This document shows, piece by piece, positions 31,785-41,837 of a stretch of 64,000 nucleotides of DNA; position 1 is the first letter of the stretch, and each line of letters opens with the position of its first letter. Both the position numbers and the translations under genes were made by a program. The notes below the pieces were generated by a model. The model did not search any database, was not told the DNA's origin, and saw only the letters and a program-made list of their open reading frames with translations. Location of the stretch: NCBI GenBank assembly GCA_003024785.1, contig PUQB01000045.1, forward strand, positions 1 through 64,000. The letters are read 5' to 3'. The stretch is from Selaginella tamariscina. Lineage: Eukaryota; Streptophyta; Lycopodiopsida; Selaginellales; Selaginellaceae.

Positions 31785-33278
31785 CGGCGTATCCTCAGGA
31801 CAAGTTTGCTAAGGAGGCTTTGAGCCTGGTGGCAAAGAGGAAACAAGTTCATCAGTTACGAAGAGATGGTAATATTCCAGCAGGAATAGAAAGTCGAATG
31901 GATGCACTCAAACAGGCATTTTGCGTACGAGATGGAGTTCTTTATTATAAAGAAAAGAGACTCTATGTTCCAGAAGGGACATGGAGGGAGAGGCTGTTAA
32001 GAGAGCATCACGACGTTCCTTTGGCAGGACATGGTGGAAGGCATAAGACGTTGGCTTTGTTGAAACAGGGATTCTATTGGCCGGGTATGATAGATGATGT
32101 TGCCAAGTATGTCAAGACATGCCCCACATGTCAACAAGTAAAGAGCCGATCGCAAAAACGAGCTGGGAAGTTGCAGTGTATACCGATTCCAGAGCGGCCA
32201 TTTCAAAGTGTTACTTTGGACTTTATCATGGGATTGCCAAAATCTTGTGGTTTTAATGCGCTCATGGTGGTAGTCGATCGGTTTTCAAAGGTTGCTCATT
32301 TCATTCCAACTGTAGAGACAGTGAATGCAATTCAAGCAGCGAAGTTGTTCTTCCACGAAGTCATAAGAGTGCGCTACCGGAAACCATGATCTCAGATCGG
32401 GATCCTCGATTTACGGGAAGTTTTGGGGAACGTTGTTTAAGCAGTTTGGTACGATGCTCAAGTTCAGTACAGCTACCATCCAAACTGATGGTCAAACGGA
32501 GAGGGTGAACCGACAAGTCGAGGACTATCTCAGATGCTATGTTCAAGGTGATCAACTTGATTGGGCTGAACACTTAGATATGGCTGAGATATGTTACAAT
32601 AACTCGATGCACACACGATCGGATGTAGCCCGATGGAAGTGTTAACTGGGAATAAGGGTGGTATTCCTCAGAGTATGGTGTTACCGAAAGACGATAGCAA
32701 TCGAGTTCCATCTGTAGCAGAGTTCACGGACAATTGTATCGAACATGGGAAGCTGCTCGTCAAGCGATGGCTGCAGCACAGGAAAGGTATCGTCAGCAGT
32801 ACGATAAGCATCGACGGGATGTAGAGTATCAGGTTGGGGATATGGTATTGTTGAGTACCAAAAACCTGAAGGTTCCAACGACTCTTTCGAAGAAGTTTCT
32901 ATCGCACTACATAGGTCCATACAAGGTGGTGAAGCAAGTAGGGAAAGTGGCTTATGGTTAGATCTTCCTCCAGAGTTGGGAACAATACACAATGTGTTTC
33001 ATGTCAACTTGCTCGAGCCATTCCACAAGGATGAGAAACATCCGACATAGATATCATAATTACGTCCGCCTCCAGAGTTAGTTGGTGAGGAGAAAGAATT
33101 TGAAGTTGAGGCGATATTAAAGGGGCAAACATTCATGGACGGAAAACGTAAACGTGAATATCTTGTTAAGTGGAAAGGGTACCCGGCATGCGAGTCGACA
33201 TGGGAACCATTGGAGAATCTACAAAGCGATGGAGTTGTGAATGAGTTTGAGGCAGGTCTCAAACTGATTAAGAAATAA
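31745..33278 (+). pseudogene. int: Element D integrase with C-terminal chromodomain
   Basis: The zinc-binding H2C2 region (HDVPLAGHGGRHKT ... CPTCQQVKSR) is followed by the integrase core (TLDFIMGLPKS, VVVDRFSKVAHF) to about 32389. After a frame change come TIQTDGQTERVNRQVEDYL and YNNSMHTRSD, then the C-terminal part with VGDMVLLSTKNL. The last open frame (33063-33278) encodes a chromodomain: EFEVEAIL, REYLVKWKGY, STWEPLENL, ending in TAA. Aromatic cage positions (Y, W) appear kept. At least three further frame changes are present. Confidence 0.87.
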
Positions 33279-33639
33279 AGTTTCTTCTTAACCTAGGGGC
33301 CGACAGACAACCTTAACTAGAGGCCTCCAATATAAATTCTAGTTAACTAAAGAAATTAACTAACTTGTTGTGTGTCGGGTGACAGACTTTGCAGACGTGC
33401 AAAAGGTCTCCAAATGACTTCTTGTCGCAGGTGGTGCCTCCGGCAGCTGAGTTCACTCAGTGAACGACGGTTCTGAAGTATTTGGCTTCGCGTAATGCAA
33501 GGGGGGTAATAAAACTTGTGAACTTTTTGCTGACTCCGCATAGAGTGATTAGTGTTAGTTTTAGTTAATTTTACTAACCTAGTCTAATCTTGGAGTTAGA
33601 CGTCAACGAGGACGTTGACATTCTTAAAGGCTGGGAGTG
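33279..33639 (+). mobile_element. Element D 3' non-coding region and polypurine tract
   Basis: Non-coding, ending in AAAGGCTGGGAGTG (33626-33639) directly before the 3' LTR. It matches the 3' internal region of A-type elements at about 14598-14951, 41460-41837 and, reversed, 25611-25960. Confidence 0.75.
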
Positions 33640-34620
33640 TGTCATAGTTTTTACTATGACTCAACCTTTTACTTTGGGGTTTGACTGTTGTTACTTACCG
33701 AGTTGTGTGACGAACCCTAGATGTAGTAGGAAACAGGCCTGTTTAGTGCACTTGGGTATCTAGTGATGGTCCGGCTGGGTGTCATTAGGTATTTGCAGGA
33801 AACTCTAGGCGAAGCTAGAACTTACCTTCTAGAAACTCTCCTTGGTTTGACGTTCCAGGTTAGGGTTCTTTGCAAAGTATAGCTTGTCAAAATAAGGGTT
33901 AGGGACACTCCTAGGGTTGACCTAACCCTAGGGTTGCCCTAACCCCACGCCCTAATACCCTCCCTAGGGGTTAGGTTTAGGGTTAGGTTAGGACAACTAG
34001 TTTCTCTAAGGGCTGGCATTTCCATGCAAGCCCACTTACTCATTTAGGTAAACAGGGGGGGGGGGGTTCGTCACATAAATAAGGTAGAGTATATGTAGTG
34101 AGGCTTCTTGGGTTCAAAAGAGAGCTCGTTAACCTCCTACCGGTGCAAGTTAAGCTTGTGTCGTCAAGGTGCAACCCTCCATTGTGCCGCCCAAACTTCC
34201 ACACGACAGGGGTACAACCCACCTAGGGTTAGACTATCCTTATCGTTGGTAGGATCTTGCCTTTGAGATAGGGGCACGTCACTTCCAAGGAGTTAGTCAG
34301 ATTCCTTGGTCTGAAAACCTGCCTGCGAGCTCAAAGACATTGCCCGAGTTCACGTTCCGCAAAACTAGTGGTTGAGGCCTTGCTCCGGCCGCCTCAACCA
34401 CGCAAGCTAGGAACGACACCTAAAACTCGGCTAGTCGGTGTATCCTGAATTCATAAAGGTGAGTCTCGTTCGTGGGCTTAGTCAGTTAGGGGTTTGAGTT
34501 CCTAAGGCTTGGGTTCCTAATACGGGTTATTTTATTAGATTCCGTGGGGTTTCCAGAGGGGGGATTCCAGGGTTGGCACCTGGCAAGCCGCCTTTGTGGC
34601 ACCAAGTAAAAACTTTGACA
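33640..34620 (+). mobile_element. 3' LTR of element D
   Basis: 981 bp, TGTCATAG...CTTTGACA, with a 12-G run at 34055-34066. It differs from the 5' LTR at scattered bases, so the insertion is not brand new. Confidence 0.85.
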
Positions 34621-35480
34621 CTAGGGCTAGTACTTAGTGAGGACATGAGTGTGCAGCTTAGGCAAACACAAGTGTTTACTAAATAAACTCTCCAAAGCTA
34701 GGTTTGGATAACCCTAAGTACACAACTCTACAAATGAGGGCTCCTATTACTGAGCTTGGGTTGTTCAACCCATGAATCCCAAGAAGAACACCTCGTAGCC
34801 AAGTGTGCCAATAGCACACCTAGTTATAATACGTAAACTCGATGCCCAGGACTTAAAACCCAGATGTTAGCACAAGTATGCCTATTTACTAGAGTATCCA
34901 ACCCCTTGGCGTTAACCCCATGAGACAACCTCAAAAGGTGTGCCTTAGGCATTGTATTGTGTGCTATTTAGTCTAGTATCACATCTTCATGGACACTGTT
35001 TCCTAGATGTGGGCTATCATGCCATAGCCCCTTAGATTCAAGAGTTGCACCAAGTGCCACGAATGTGACTATCCAATGCCAGCTTTAGAACCCCTCTCTG
35101 ATCCCTTAGGAACTTGGTAAGGAAAACCTCTTAGCTTGACGTGGAGGAGGAGTCTAGAGACAAGCCCCAACCTCTGACCCTTGGAACGTACAAACCTCCC
35201 AGGCATGGATTTGCCAACGTTAATGGTAGGCTACCCTAAAGGTGCGATGTACCCTATTGTCTAGAAGTTGAGGCGACACAATAGAGGGTTGTGCCTTGAT
35301 GACACAAGCTAGAGCTTGCATCAGTAGAAGAATAATAAGCTCTGTCATGAACCTAGGAACTCTCGTACATATACCCTACCTTATTTATGTGACATAGCCC
35401 CCCCCTCCCTTCTTTTCGTATATGTGTAAGTGGGCTGGCGCAGAATGCCAATCCCTTAGTGAATTAGATGAGCTTACCTC
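34621..35480 (-). mobile_element. Reverse-oriented LTR, second part
   Basis: It continues the LTR begun at 27351 from CTAGGGCTAGTACTTAG, with a C-run at 35398-35405. It stops at GAGCTTACCT, where unrelated Lys-codon-rich sequence begins. Confidence 0.6.
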
Positions 35481-35883
35481 CCAAAAAAGAGCCAAGTGTA
35501 ACGTCAAGTAGTGGTGCAAACTAAGGATGAAGAGGAACTGAGTGATAAGGTGAATGATGATACCAATTAGGAAGACGAATGAAAGGTTCCCAAAAAAACA
35601 GGTGCAAAAAAAGAAATCTGCTTCCCACAAACCAAAAGGTCTTGAACTTCATGTAGTTGAAAAGTCTTTGCCAAAGAAAAGAGAAAAACAAAAGCAGTCA
35701 AAAATACAAGAGGGTACCAACCCACAATACAACTATAGAGAAGGACACAATCAAATAACCAAACCCTCAATGTGCCATATACACCAAGGATGAAAATTTA
35801 GATTGCTCTTGTTGTAAATTCAAATGCGTATCTATTGTACATATGTAAATAACTAATGTATGTATCTTTCATAAATGATTATG
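35481..35883 (+). other. A-rich insert with a Lys-rich frame, unknown
   Basis: About 400 bp unlike the surrounding LTR. The frame at 35554-35793 encodes a strongly basic peptide with KKQVQKKKSA and KKREKQKQSK, with no domain. It lies exactly between two LTR pieces, so it may be captured host or transposon sequence. Confidence 0.35.
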
Positions 35884-36657
35884 TGTTAGAGAGCCAACAT
35901 ATGGCTGCTAAGTAGCCATTCGACATTAATACTCTGTGTGAGCAACACTAAGTCTTCCAAGATAACCCTAAAAGCATGACTCAAATGCCCAAATAGGCAC
36001 AAGACTTAGGGTCCTACCCTAAGTCCCCTAAAATGATTATTCCCTAAAGATAATCTGAATAAACTTTAGAATCCTACCCCAAAAGACTTAAACATGCTCA
36101 TGCCTTAATCCCATTATGGAGACATGCCTTACACATACCCATGTGACAAAGCCAATGTATCGTAACTTAACCCTTGAGGAATCACCCTCATCGGGGAGTA
36201 CAACCACTTTAGGGCAACAAAGGGTACCCTGAACCACTTTGAGTGTCCAAATCATTTCCTAGACCTAGGGCTAGTATTTAATGAGGACACGAGTGTGTGC
36301 TGTAGGCAGACATGAGTGTTCTATTAAGTAAACTCTTTAAGACTAGGTTTAAACAACCCTAAGTGCCCAACCTCAAAAGTGCCTCATAAAAGTGCTCATG
36401 CTAATGAACTTAAGTTGTTCAACCCCTAGTTCCCAAGAAGAACATTCCCTAGTTAAGTGTGCAAATAACACACCTAGTTACAAGACCTAACCTCCCTTGA
36501 GTCGATGCCCAAGGCTTAATACCCTAATGCAAGCACAAGCATGCATGTTTGCTAGAGTATCCAACCCCTCATCATTAAACACATGACACAACCCCTCATC
36601 TTAAAACCCATGACACAACCCCTTGTCATTAAATCCATGACACAACCCCATCCTCGG
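35884..36657 (-). mobile_element. Reverse-oriented LTR, truncated
   Basis: It starts TGTTAGAG with a small deletion after the terminus, then matches the right half of the A-type LTR in reverse. A short phrase with ATGACACAACCCC is triplicated at about 36585-36650. It then passes directly into A-type internal sequence at CCTCGGAATATTGTCA. Confidence 0.6.
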
Positions 36658-37154
36658 AATATTGTCATTAGAATATTATTTTCATTTCAAAGTTGATGTT
36701 GGGTTCATATCAACTAAGTCCAAAGTCCATATTATAGTTCTTGCATTTCGATAAATTGATACATTTGAAAAGTCATATCCGCTAATGTAACAACTAGTAG
36801 GAAAACCCGGGATTTGAACATTAAAATGATCATTATCAATTCAAAGGTATTAATATCGAAATTGCAACTGTTTATGAAATAAGGATTAGTTTAAAAAGAT
36901 GTTTATAAAAACACTAATTGCTCAAATTAATGAAAATGCTATACTTTGGTATAGTGTTAAGAAACATTTATATAATCAATTTGAGAATTAGAAATAAATA
37001 TAACAATTACGAAGGCGTGCAATATTATGAGTTTAGGGAGACTTTTATCATGAAAACTAAATTTTGAAATTTGGTATTTTGAACTTAGTGAGATAGGGAG
37101 TTAAGAATTATTGAATGGCATCTAGTATGTTGTGCTCTTTGGAGAATGAGTACA
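36658..37154 (+). mobile_element. A-type internal region, left of element C
   Basis: Matches A from about 13476 onward (for example AAGGATTAGTTT and GCTATACTTTGGTATAGTGTT). Non-coding. Interrupted at 37159 by element C and continued at 40852. Confidence 0.65.
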
Positions 37155-37159
37155 ATGAG

Positions 37160-37368
37160 TATTACGACCCATATAACAAATTAAAGAATATTCCCCAAAA
37201 GGTATAAGTTAGAATATTCCTAAAGAGCTATACCTAGATGTAAGAGAATTAAGGGCACCCTAAGATTGGAACCTTTTTGGGAGAGCAATGTGTGGAGACT
37301 AAAGACAGCTCGGGGGAGGTCGGGTGGTTTGGTGAGGGTCTCTAGTTTGTATGTAGTGGTGCCTAACA
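37160..37368 (+). mobile_element. 5' LTR of element C
   Basis: It starts TATTACGACCC (the 3' copy has TGTTATGACCC) and ends CCTAACA. It carries two GAATATTC motifs, each matching GAAnnTTC, 20-30 bp apart. Confidence 0.85.
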
Positions 37369-37370
37369 AT

Positions 37371-37382
37371 TGGTATCAGAGC
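37371..37382 (+). promoter_or_regulatory. Primer-binding site of element C
   Basis: TGGTATCAGAGC, an exact match to the common plant initiator tRNA-Met site, two bases after the LTR. Confidence 0.85.
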
Positions 37383-37617
37383 AAGGTTCAAGATGAGTGC
37401 CTGGTGGGAAGGATAATACCACCTGTGTGGAGACGTTGGACACTAAAAGGCAAATTGTCCAAAGAGAAGCAAGCCCAAGGGCAAAAGTTTCAATGGATAG
37501 CAAGGATAAGTAGACGCCTAAGAAGCTTTAGGAGATGGAGCGTGGAGAGGAGCACAAAGGAGACTTCTCTAAACCACAAGGTAAATTTCTATTTGTTCTT
37601 GCTAATAGGTAAACTAC

Positions 37618-38195
37618 ATGGCACGGGAGGAGCCACACACACGTGCTATTGTGGTGGAGGGACAACTTGGTGAGCATCCAGTGCGAGTCCTTGTGGATAG
37701 CATGAGTAGCGATAACTTTGTGTCAACAAAGTTAGTGGAGGAGTGCAGCTTGCCCACGAAGACTGTGCCTCAATACGAATTTGAAGGCTCACTATCACAC
37801 AGAGCTACAGTGCTTGTGTGGAGGAGTTACAGCTGGAGGTTGGCAAAACCCAGCTGGTGGAGCTGCACGAAGAGCCTCAATACGAGATTGAGGGCTCAGC
37901 TATCACACAGAGCTACATGCTTGTGTGGAGGAGTTACAGCTGTAGGTTGGCAAAACCCAGCTGGTGGAGCTGCGAAGACTGTGCCTCAATACGAGATTGA
38001 GGGCTCAGCTATCACACAGAGCTACAGTGCTTGTGTGGAGGAGTTACAGCTGTAGGTTGGCAAAACCCAGCTGGTGGAGCTGAACGAAGACTGTGCCTCA
38101 ATACGAGATTGAGGGCTTAGTTGTCACACAGAGCTAAATTGCTTGTGTGGAGGAGTTACAGCTAGAGGTTGGCAAAACCCAGCTGGTGGAGACTT
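37618..38195 (+). pseudogene. Element C protease region with four tandem repeats
   Basis: ATG 37618 opens a retropepsin-like segment (VRVLVDSMSSDNFVSTKLVEE) in which the usual DTG/DSG is DSM. From about 37761 a unit of roughly 103-113 bp is repeated four times (starts near 37761, 37874, 37977 and 38089). Each unit carries GCCTCAATACGA, GTGTGGAGGAGTTACAGCT and GGCAAAACCCAGCTGGTGGA. The repeats shift frame relative to one another. Intact gypsy relatives have one copy here, so this is local expansion. Confidence 0.7.
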
Positions 38196-38495
38196 TCTTT
38201 CTTGCGAAGCTAGTGCGTGTGGATCCTAAGATCTAGTGGAGCACCAAGCACATGAAGCTTGAGTATAGTGAAGTGAAAGACACTTGGTTTGGAACAAAGC
38301 TTGAGTCTCCAAACAAGTTCTTTTACTGTCACCTTGAGCAAAGCTGTTGTGCGAGGAGTTTGCTGACGTCTTCCCTCCTGAGCTACCTCATGGCTACCAC
38401 ATGCAAGAGGTGTGGAGCTGGAATAGGGTACGAAAGCCATTTACCGTAAGCCATTCCGACTGAGCCATGCTAAGGAGCAAGAGGTTAAGAGACAA

Positions 38496-40564
38496 GTGAT
38501 GGAGCTATTGGAATATGGCTTCATACAACTGAGCAAGTCTCCATTTGGTGCACCAGTATTGCTTGTCAGGAAGAAAAATGGCACCATGAGGATGTGCATA
38601 GACTACAGAGCTCTCAACAAGCAAACAGTGAAGGACAGGATGCCCATGCCATGTGTGGATACTATCATGGATCATCTCGGTGGAGCCAGAGTGTTCACCA
38701 AGATAGTTGGGCATTTCGAGTTCACTGTTATGCCATTCGGCTTAACAAATGCCCCAGTCACATTCACTCGGTTGACGACTGAGGTGTTTGGTGACTACTT
38801 GCACGACTTTGTGGAGATCTTCCTCAACGATATTCTTATTTACAGTAAGAATATGAAGGAGCATGTGCAGCATTTGCGAAGAGTTCTTCAGTTGTTGAGG
38901 GAGAACAAGCTCTATGCAAAGAAGAGCAAATGTGCATTTGCTCAGTGCAAAGTGGAGTATTTGGGTCACATTGTGACGCCAAGTGGAGTGAAGACTGATC
39001 CACAGAAGGTGGCAGTGGTGGAGCAATGGCCAGTTCCTAGCAATGCAGAAGAGTTACGGAGTTTCTTGGGCATGGCTGGTTATTACCGGTGGTATGTCAA
39101 GGATTATGCCAAGAAAGCTTCTCCGTTAACTAGGTTGCTGAGGAAGGACGTTCCCTTTGCATGAAGTGCTTCAGAGAAGAGCAGTTTCCAAGCTTTGAAA
39201 CAAGCTTTGGTACGTGCACCAGTTTTATGTATTGCAGATCCCTCTAAGCCTTATGAGGTATCGTGTGATGCAAGTGGAGTGGCCATTGGAGTTGTACTTA
39301 TGCAAGAGGGAAGGCCTATTGCTTATAAGAGTCGTACTTGAATCCTGCAGAGCAACAATACTCAACGTATGAGCAAGAACTACTATTGTTAATGCATTAT
39401 GAGTTTGGAGGCACTATCTTTATGGTGCAAGTTTCAAAGTGTTTACAGATCACAAGACTTTGGTGTATCTGTTCAAACAGAAAGAGTTAAACTCTCAGCA
39501 AGCTCGCTGGATGGTTAAGCTCATGGAGTTTGGCAAATTTCCTATTGAGCATTGCGTGGGAAAGGCTAACGTGGTGGTAGATGCTTTGTCACGCTTAGGA
39601 GAGCCACAGTGGTTAGAGAATTCCAAACACGCTTATGTAATGCATTAACAAGGACGGTCAGTGAGTTTAGCCAGGTAGTTCAACATGCTCAAGCACAAGA
39701 CGCTGAGGTGCAGGAGCTCAGAGGACAGCTAGAGCCACCATTCTCATTTTAGGATGGAGTTTTGTACTACAATGGCCGTGTATCTTCCTCGTGTGGACCA
39801 TTTGATCAACCAGGTACTATATTTCCATCATGATCACCCGGAGGCTGGTCATTTTGGGGGAGGAAAACGTATGAGTTGATCAAGAGAAGGTTCTATTGGA
39901 GGAATATGAAAGCTAATATCATAGAGTACTGCAGGACTTGTGACAAGTGTCAGCAAGTAAAGGTGCCCAGGGAAAAACCAAGTGGGCTATTAGTACCATT
40001 GCCTATTCCAGACAGGCGATGGGGCAGTATCTCTATGGACTTTGTCACCCATTTGCCAAGGACACAGTGGCATTGGAATGAGTCCATATTATGCTATGTT
40101 TGGACGGCATTCCAAGACAGCTTTTGAGCTGGGTTTAGCAAGTAAGAAAGCTCAAGGCAACATGGATGAGGAAGCTAAAGATCTGAGTGTTGAGCTTAGA
40201 AACATTCAGAGTTTGTGCAAGAAGAACTTACAAGTAGCTCAAGCCGAGCTATAAGTTTGTTAATGAGCACAGAAGCTTCCAAGAGTTCCAGGTGGGGATT
40301 ATGTATATCTCGAGTGGTATTTGCCACACATGTAAGGGGAACACGTTGTGGCCTTATGGAAGGGACACAATGATAAGTTGTCTCCTAGGACACAATGATA
40401 AGTTGTCTCAGGTCTTAGGTCCTTATGAGATTCTGGAGCGTATCGATAAGGGCATATCGACTACACTGCCAGAAGGAGTGAGGGTGCACCCAGTGTTTCA
40501 TGTTAGCCAGTTAAAGAGAGTACTCACAAGGAACAAGTCCCGGGTAGATTCTTTGTGGATGTAG
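38496..40564 (+). pseudogene. pol: Element C reverse transcriptase, RNase H and integrase remnants
   Basis: 38496-39164 encodes reverse transcriptase (SPFGAPVLLVRKKNGTMRMC, VMPFGLTNAP, FLGMAGYYRWYVKDY). The stretch between VFTKI and the next motif is missing, removing the first catalytic Asp, and the YxDD box reads FLNDIL. RNase H (SCDASGVAIG; ANVVVDALSRLG) spans 39165-39650 with stops. The integrase zinc region (CRTCDKCQQVK, 39876 on) runs into SMDFVTHLPRTQ and then jumps to the post-core YYAMFGRHSK, so most of the catalytic core is deleted. The C-terminal phrase VHPVFHVSQLKRV ends at 40564. Confidence 0.85.
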
Positions 40565-40636
40565 GCTAATGATACAGGACCAGTTGAGTAAGTTATACTG
40601 CCCTTGAGGACAAGGACTTGCTAATGGGGGGAGGAT

Positions 40637-40846
40637 TGTTATGACCCGTATAACAAATCAAAGAATATTCCCAAAAGGTATAAGTTAGAATATTCCTAAA
40701 GAGCTATACTTAGATCTAAGAGAATTAAGGGCACCCTAAGATTGGAAACCTTTTTGGGAGAGCAATGTGTGGAGACTAGAGACAGCTCGGGGGAGGTCGG
40801 GTGGTTTGGTGAGGGTCTCTAGTTTGTACGTAGTGGTGCCTAAACA
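40637..40846 (+). mobile_element. 3' LTR of element C
   Basis: TGTTATGACCC...CCTAAACA, 210 bp, preceded by the purine tract AATGGGGGGAGGAT (40623-40636). It is nearly identical to the 5' LTR, including both GAATATTC motifs. Confidence 0.85.
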
Positions 40847-40851
40847 ATGAG

Positions 40852-41837
40852 TGTGTCAGTTAAGACACATGCTATCTAAAGATTGCCGATTGAGGCACTC
40901 GAGATGGGTTGAATTTCTTGGTTTCCACATTAGTTTGTAAGAAAGGTATGTTAACTTATTTGGTCCCTAAACTAGTTGGTGTTATGAAAAAGTACAAGGT
41001 CGGTTGCGAAAAGTGAATATTAGTGCTATAACACTTGGTAGTAGATTTGACCTGAATTGATTCCTATTGGGCAATGATGTTATGTCAATGACACATTAAA
41101 CCCTAAAACCCTAAACCCTAAACCAGTGGATGGGCTAATTTTAGGTTGGTGGGACCTTGTTATCTTCAAAGAACAAGGTTTTGAAAATAGTACTCTTATA
41201 TCGGAAAAGAGCTTGATTATGATAAATGTCTCATACCTAGTTTGGCATAGCTATACACTAACAATGGATAGGTATAGTAGCATATCCTTATGTAAGGGGT
41301 AATGAGAAACACCGAGGGATGCAGAACTATAAGGCTATAATACCGTAACATGTAGAATCATTGGAAAATCCAAGAAACGTGAAGGCGTTGAGTTAAGCAT
41401 TTGAGATGAACTTGAGCGCTAAGACGACAGGGTTGTCAACAGCATTTATTATTCAAAAATAAAGCAAGGCTTTATTTCTTGTTAACCTAGGGCTAGCAAG
41501 AACGCTAACTAAAGGTTTCCAATATAAATTCTAGTTAAGTAAAGAAATTAACCATTTTGTTGTGTGCGTTGGGTGACAGACTTTATATACGTGCAAAAGG
41601 TCTCTAAGTGACTTCATATTGCAGGTGATGCTTCCGGCAGCTTGGTTTATAACTCAGTGAATGACGGTTCTAAAGTACTTGGTTTCACGTAATGCAAGGG
41701 GGGTAATAAAAATTATGTGAACTTTTGGTTGACTCCACATAGAGTGATATGTTAGTTTTGGTTAATTTTCTCTAACATTATCTAGTCTTGAAGTTGGACA
41801 TTAACGAGGACGTTGACAATTGCAAAGGCGGGGAGTG
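40852..41837 (+). mobile_element. A-type internal region, right of element C
   Basis: Matches A from about 13970 to 14951, ending in AAAGGCGGGGAGTG (41824-41837). Interrupted at 41096 by a telomere-type insertion. Confidence 0.65.
41096..41122 (+). repeat. 27-bp telomere-type insertion
   Basis: TTAAACCCTAAAACCCTAAA followed by CCCTAAA lies between ACACA and CCAGTGGATGGG. The same site in the copy at about 26640 reads without it, so these bases are an insertion of (CCCTAAA)n inside a transposon. Confidence 0.75.

Larger units (their letters stand above)
27675..34620 (+). mobile_element. Element D: Ty3/gypsy chromovirus, complete structure, frameshifted
   Basis: 6946 bp with LTRs of 979 and 981 bp, a tRNA-Met-type primer site, and gag, CCHC knuckle, aspartic protease, reverse transcriptase, RNase H, integrase and C-terminal chromodomain in the standard Ty3/gypsy order, then a polypurine tract. 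The chromodomain defines a chromovirus; in this group it directs integration through histone marks. Several single-base frame changes break the coding sequence. The flanking bases (CCTTT left, CTAGG right) do not form a target duplication. Confidence 0.88.
37160..40846 (+). mobile_element. Element C: short-LTR Ty3/gypsy element
   Basis: 3687 bp with 209/210-bp LTRs, flanked by the perfect 5-bp duplication ATGAG (37155-37159 and 40847-40851). Primer site, protease, reverse transcriptase, RNase H and integrase remnants are in gypsy order. No clear gag is seen. Internal deletions remove catalytic parts of both reverse transcriptase and integrase, so it cannot move by itself. Confidence 0.88.
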
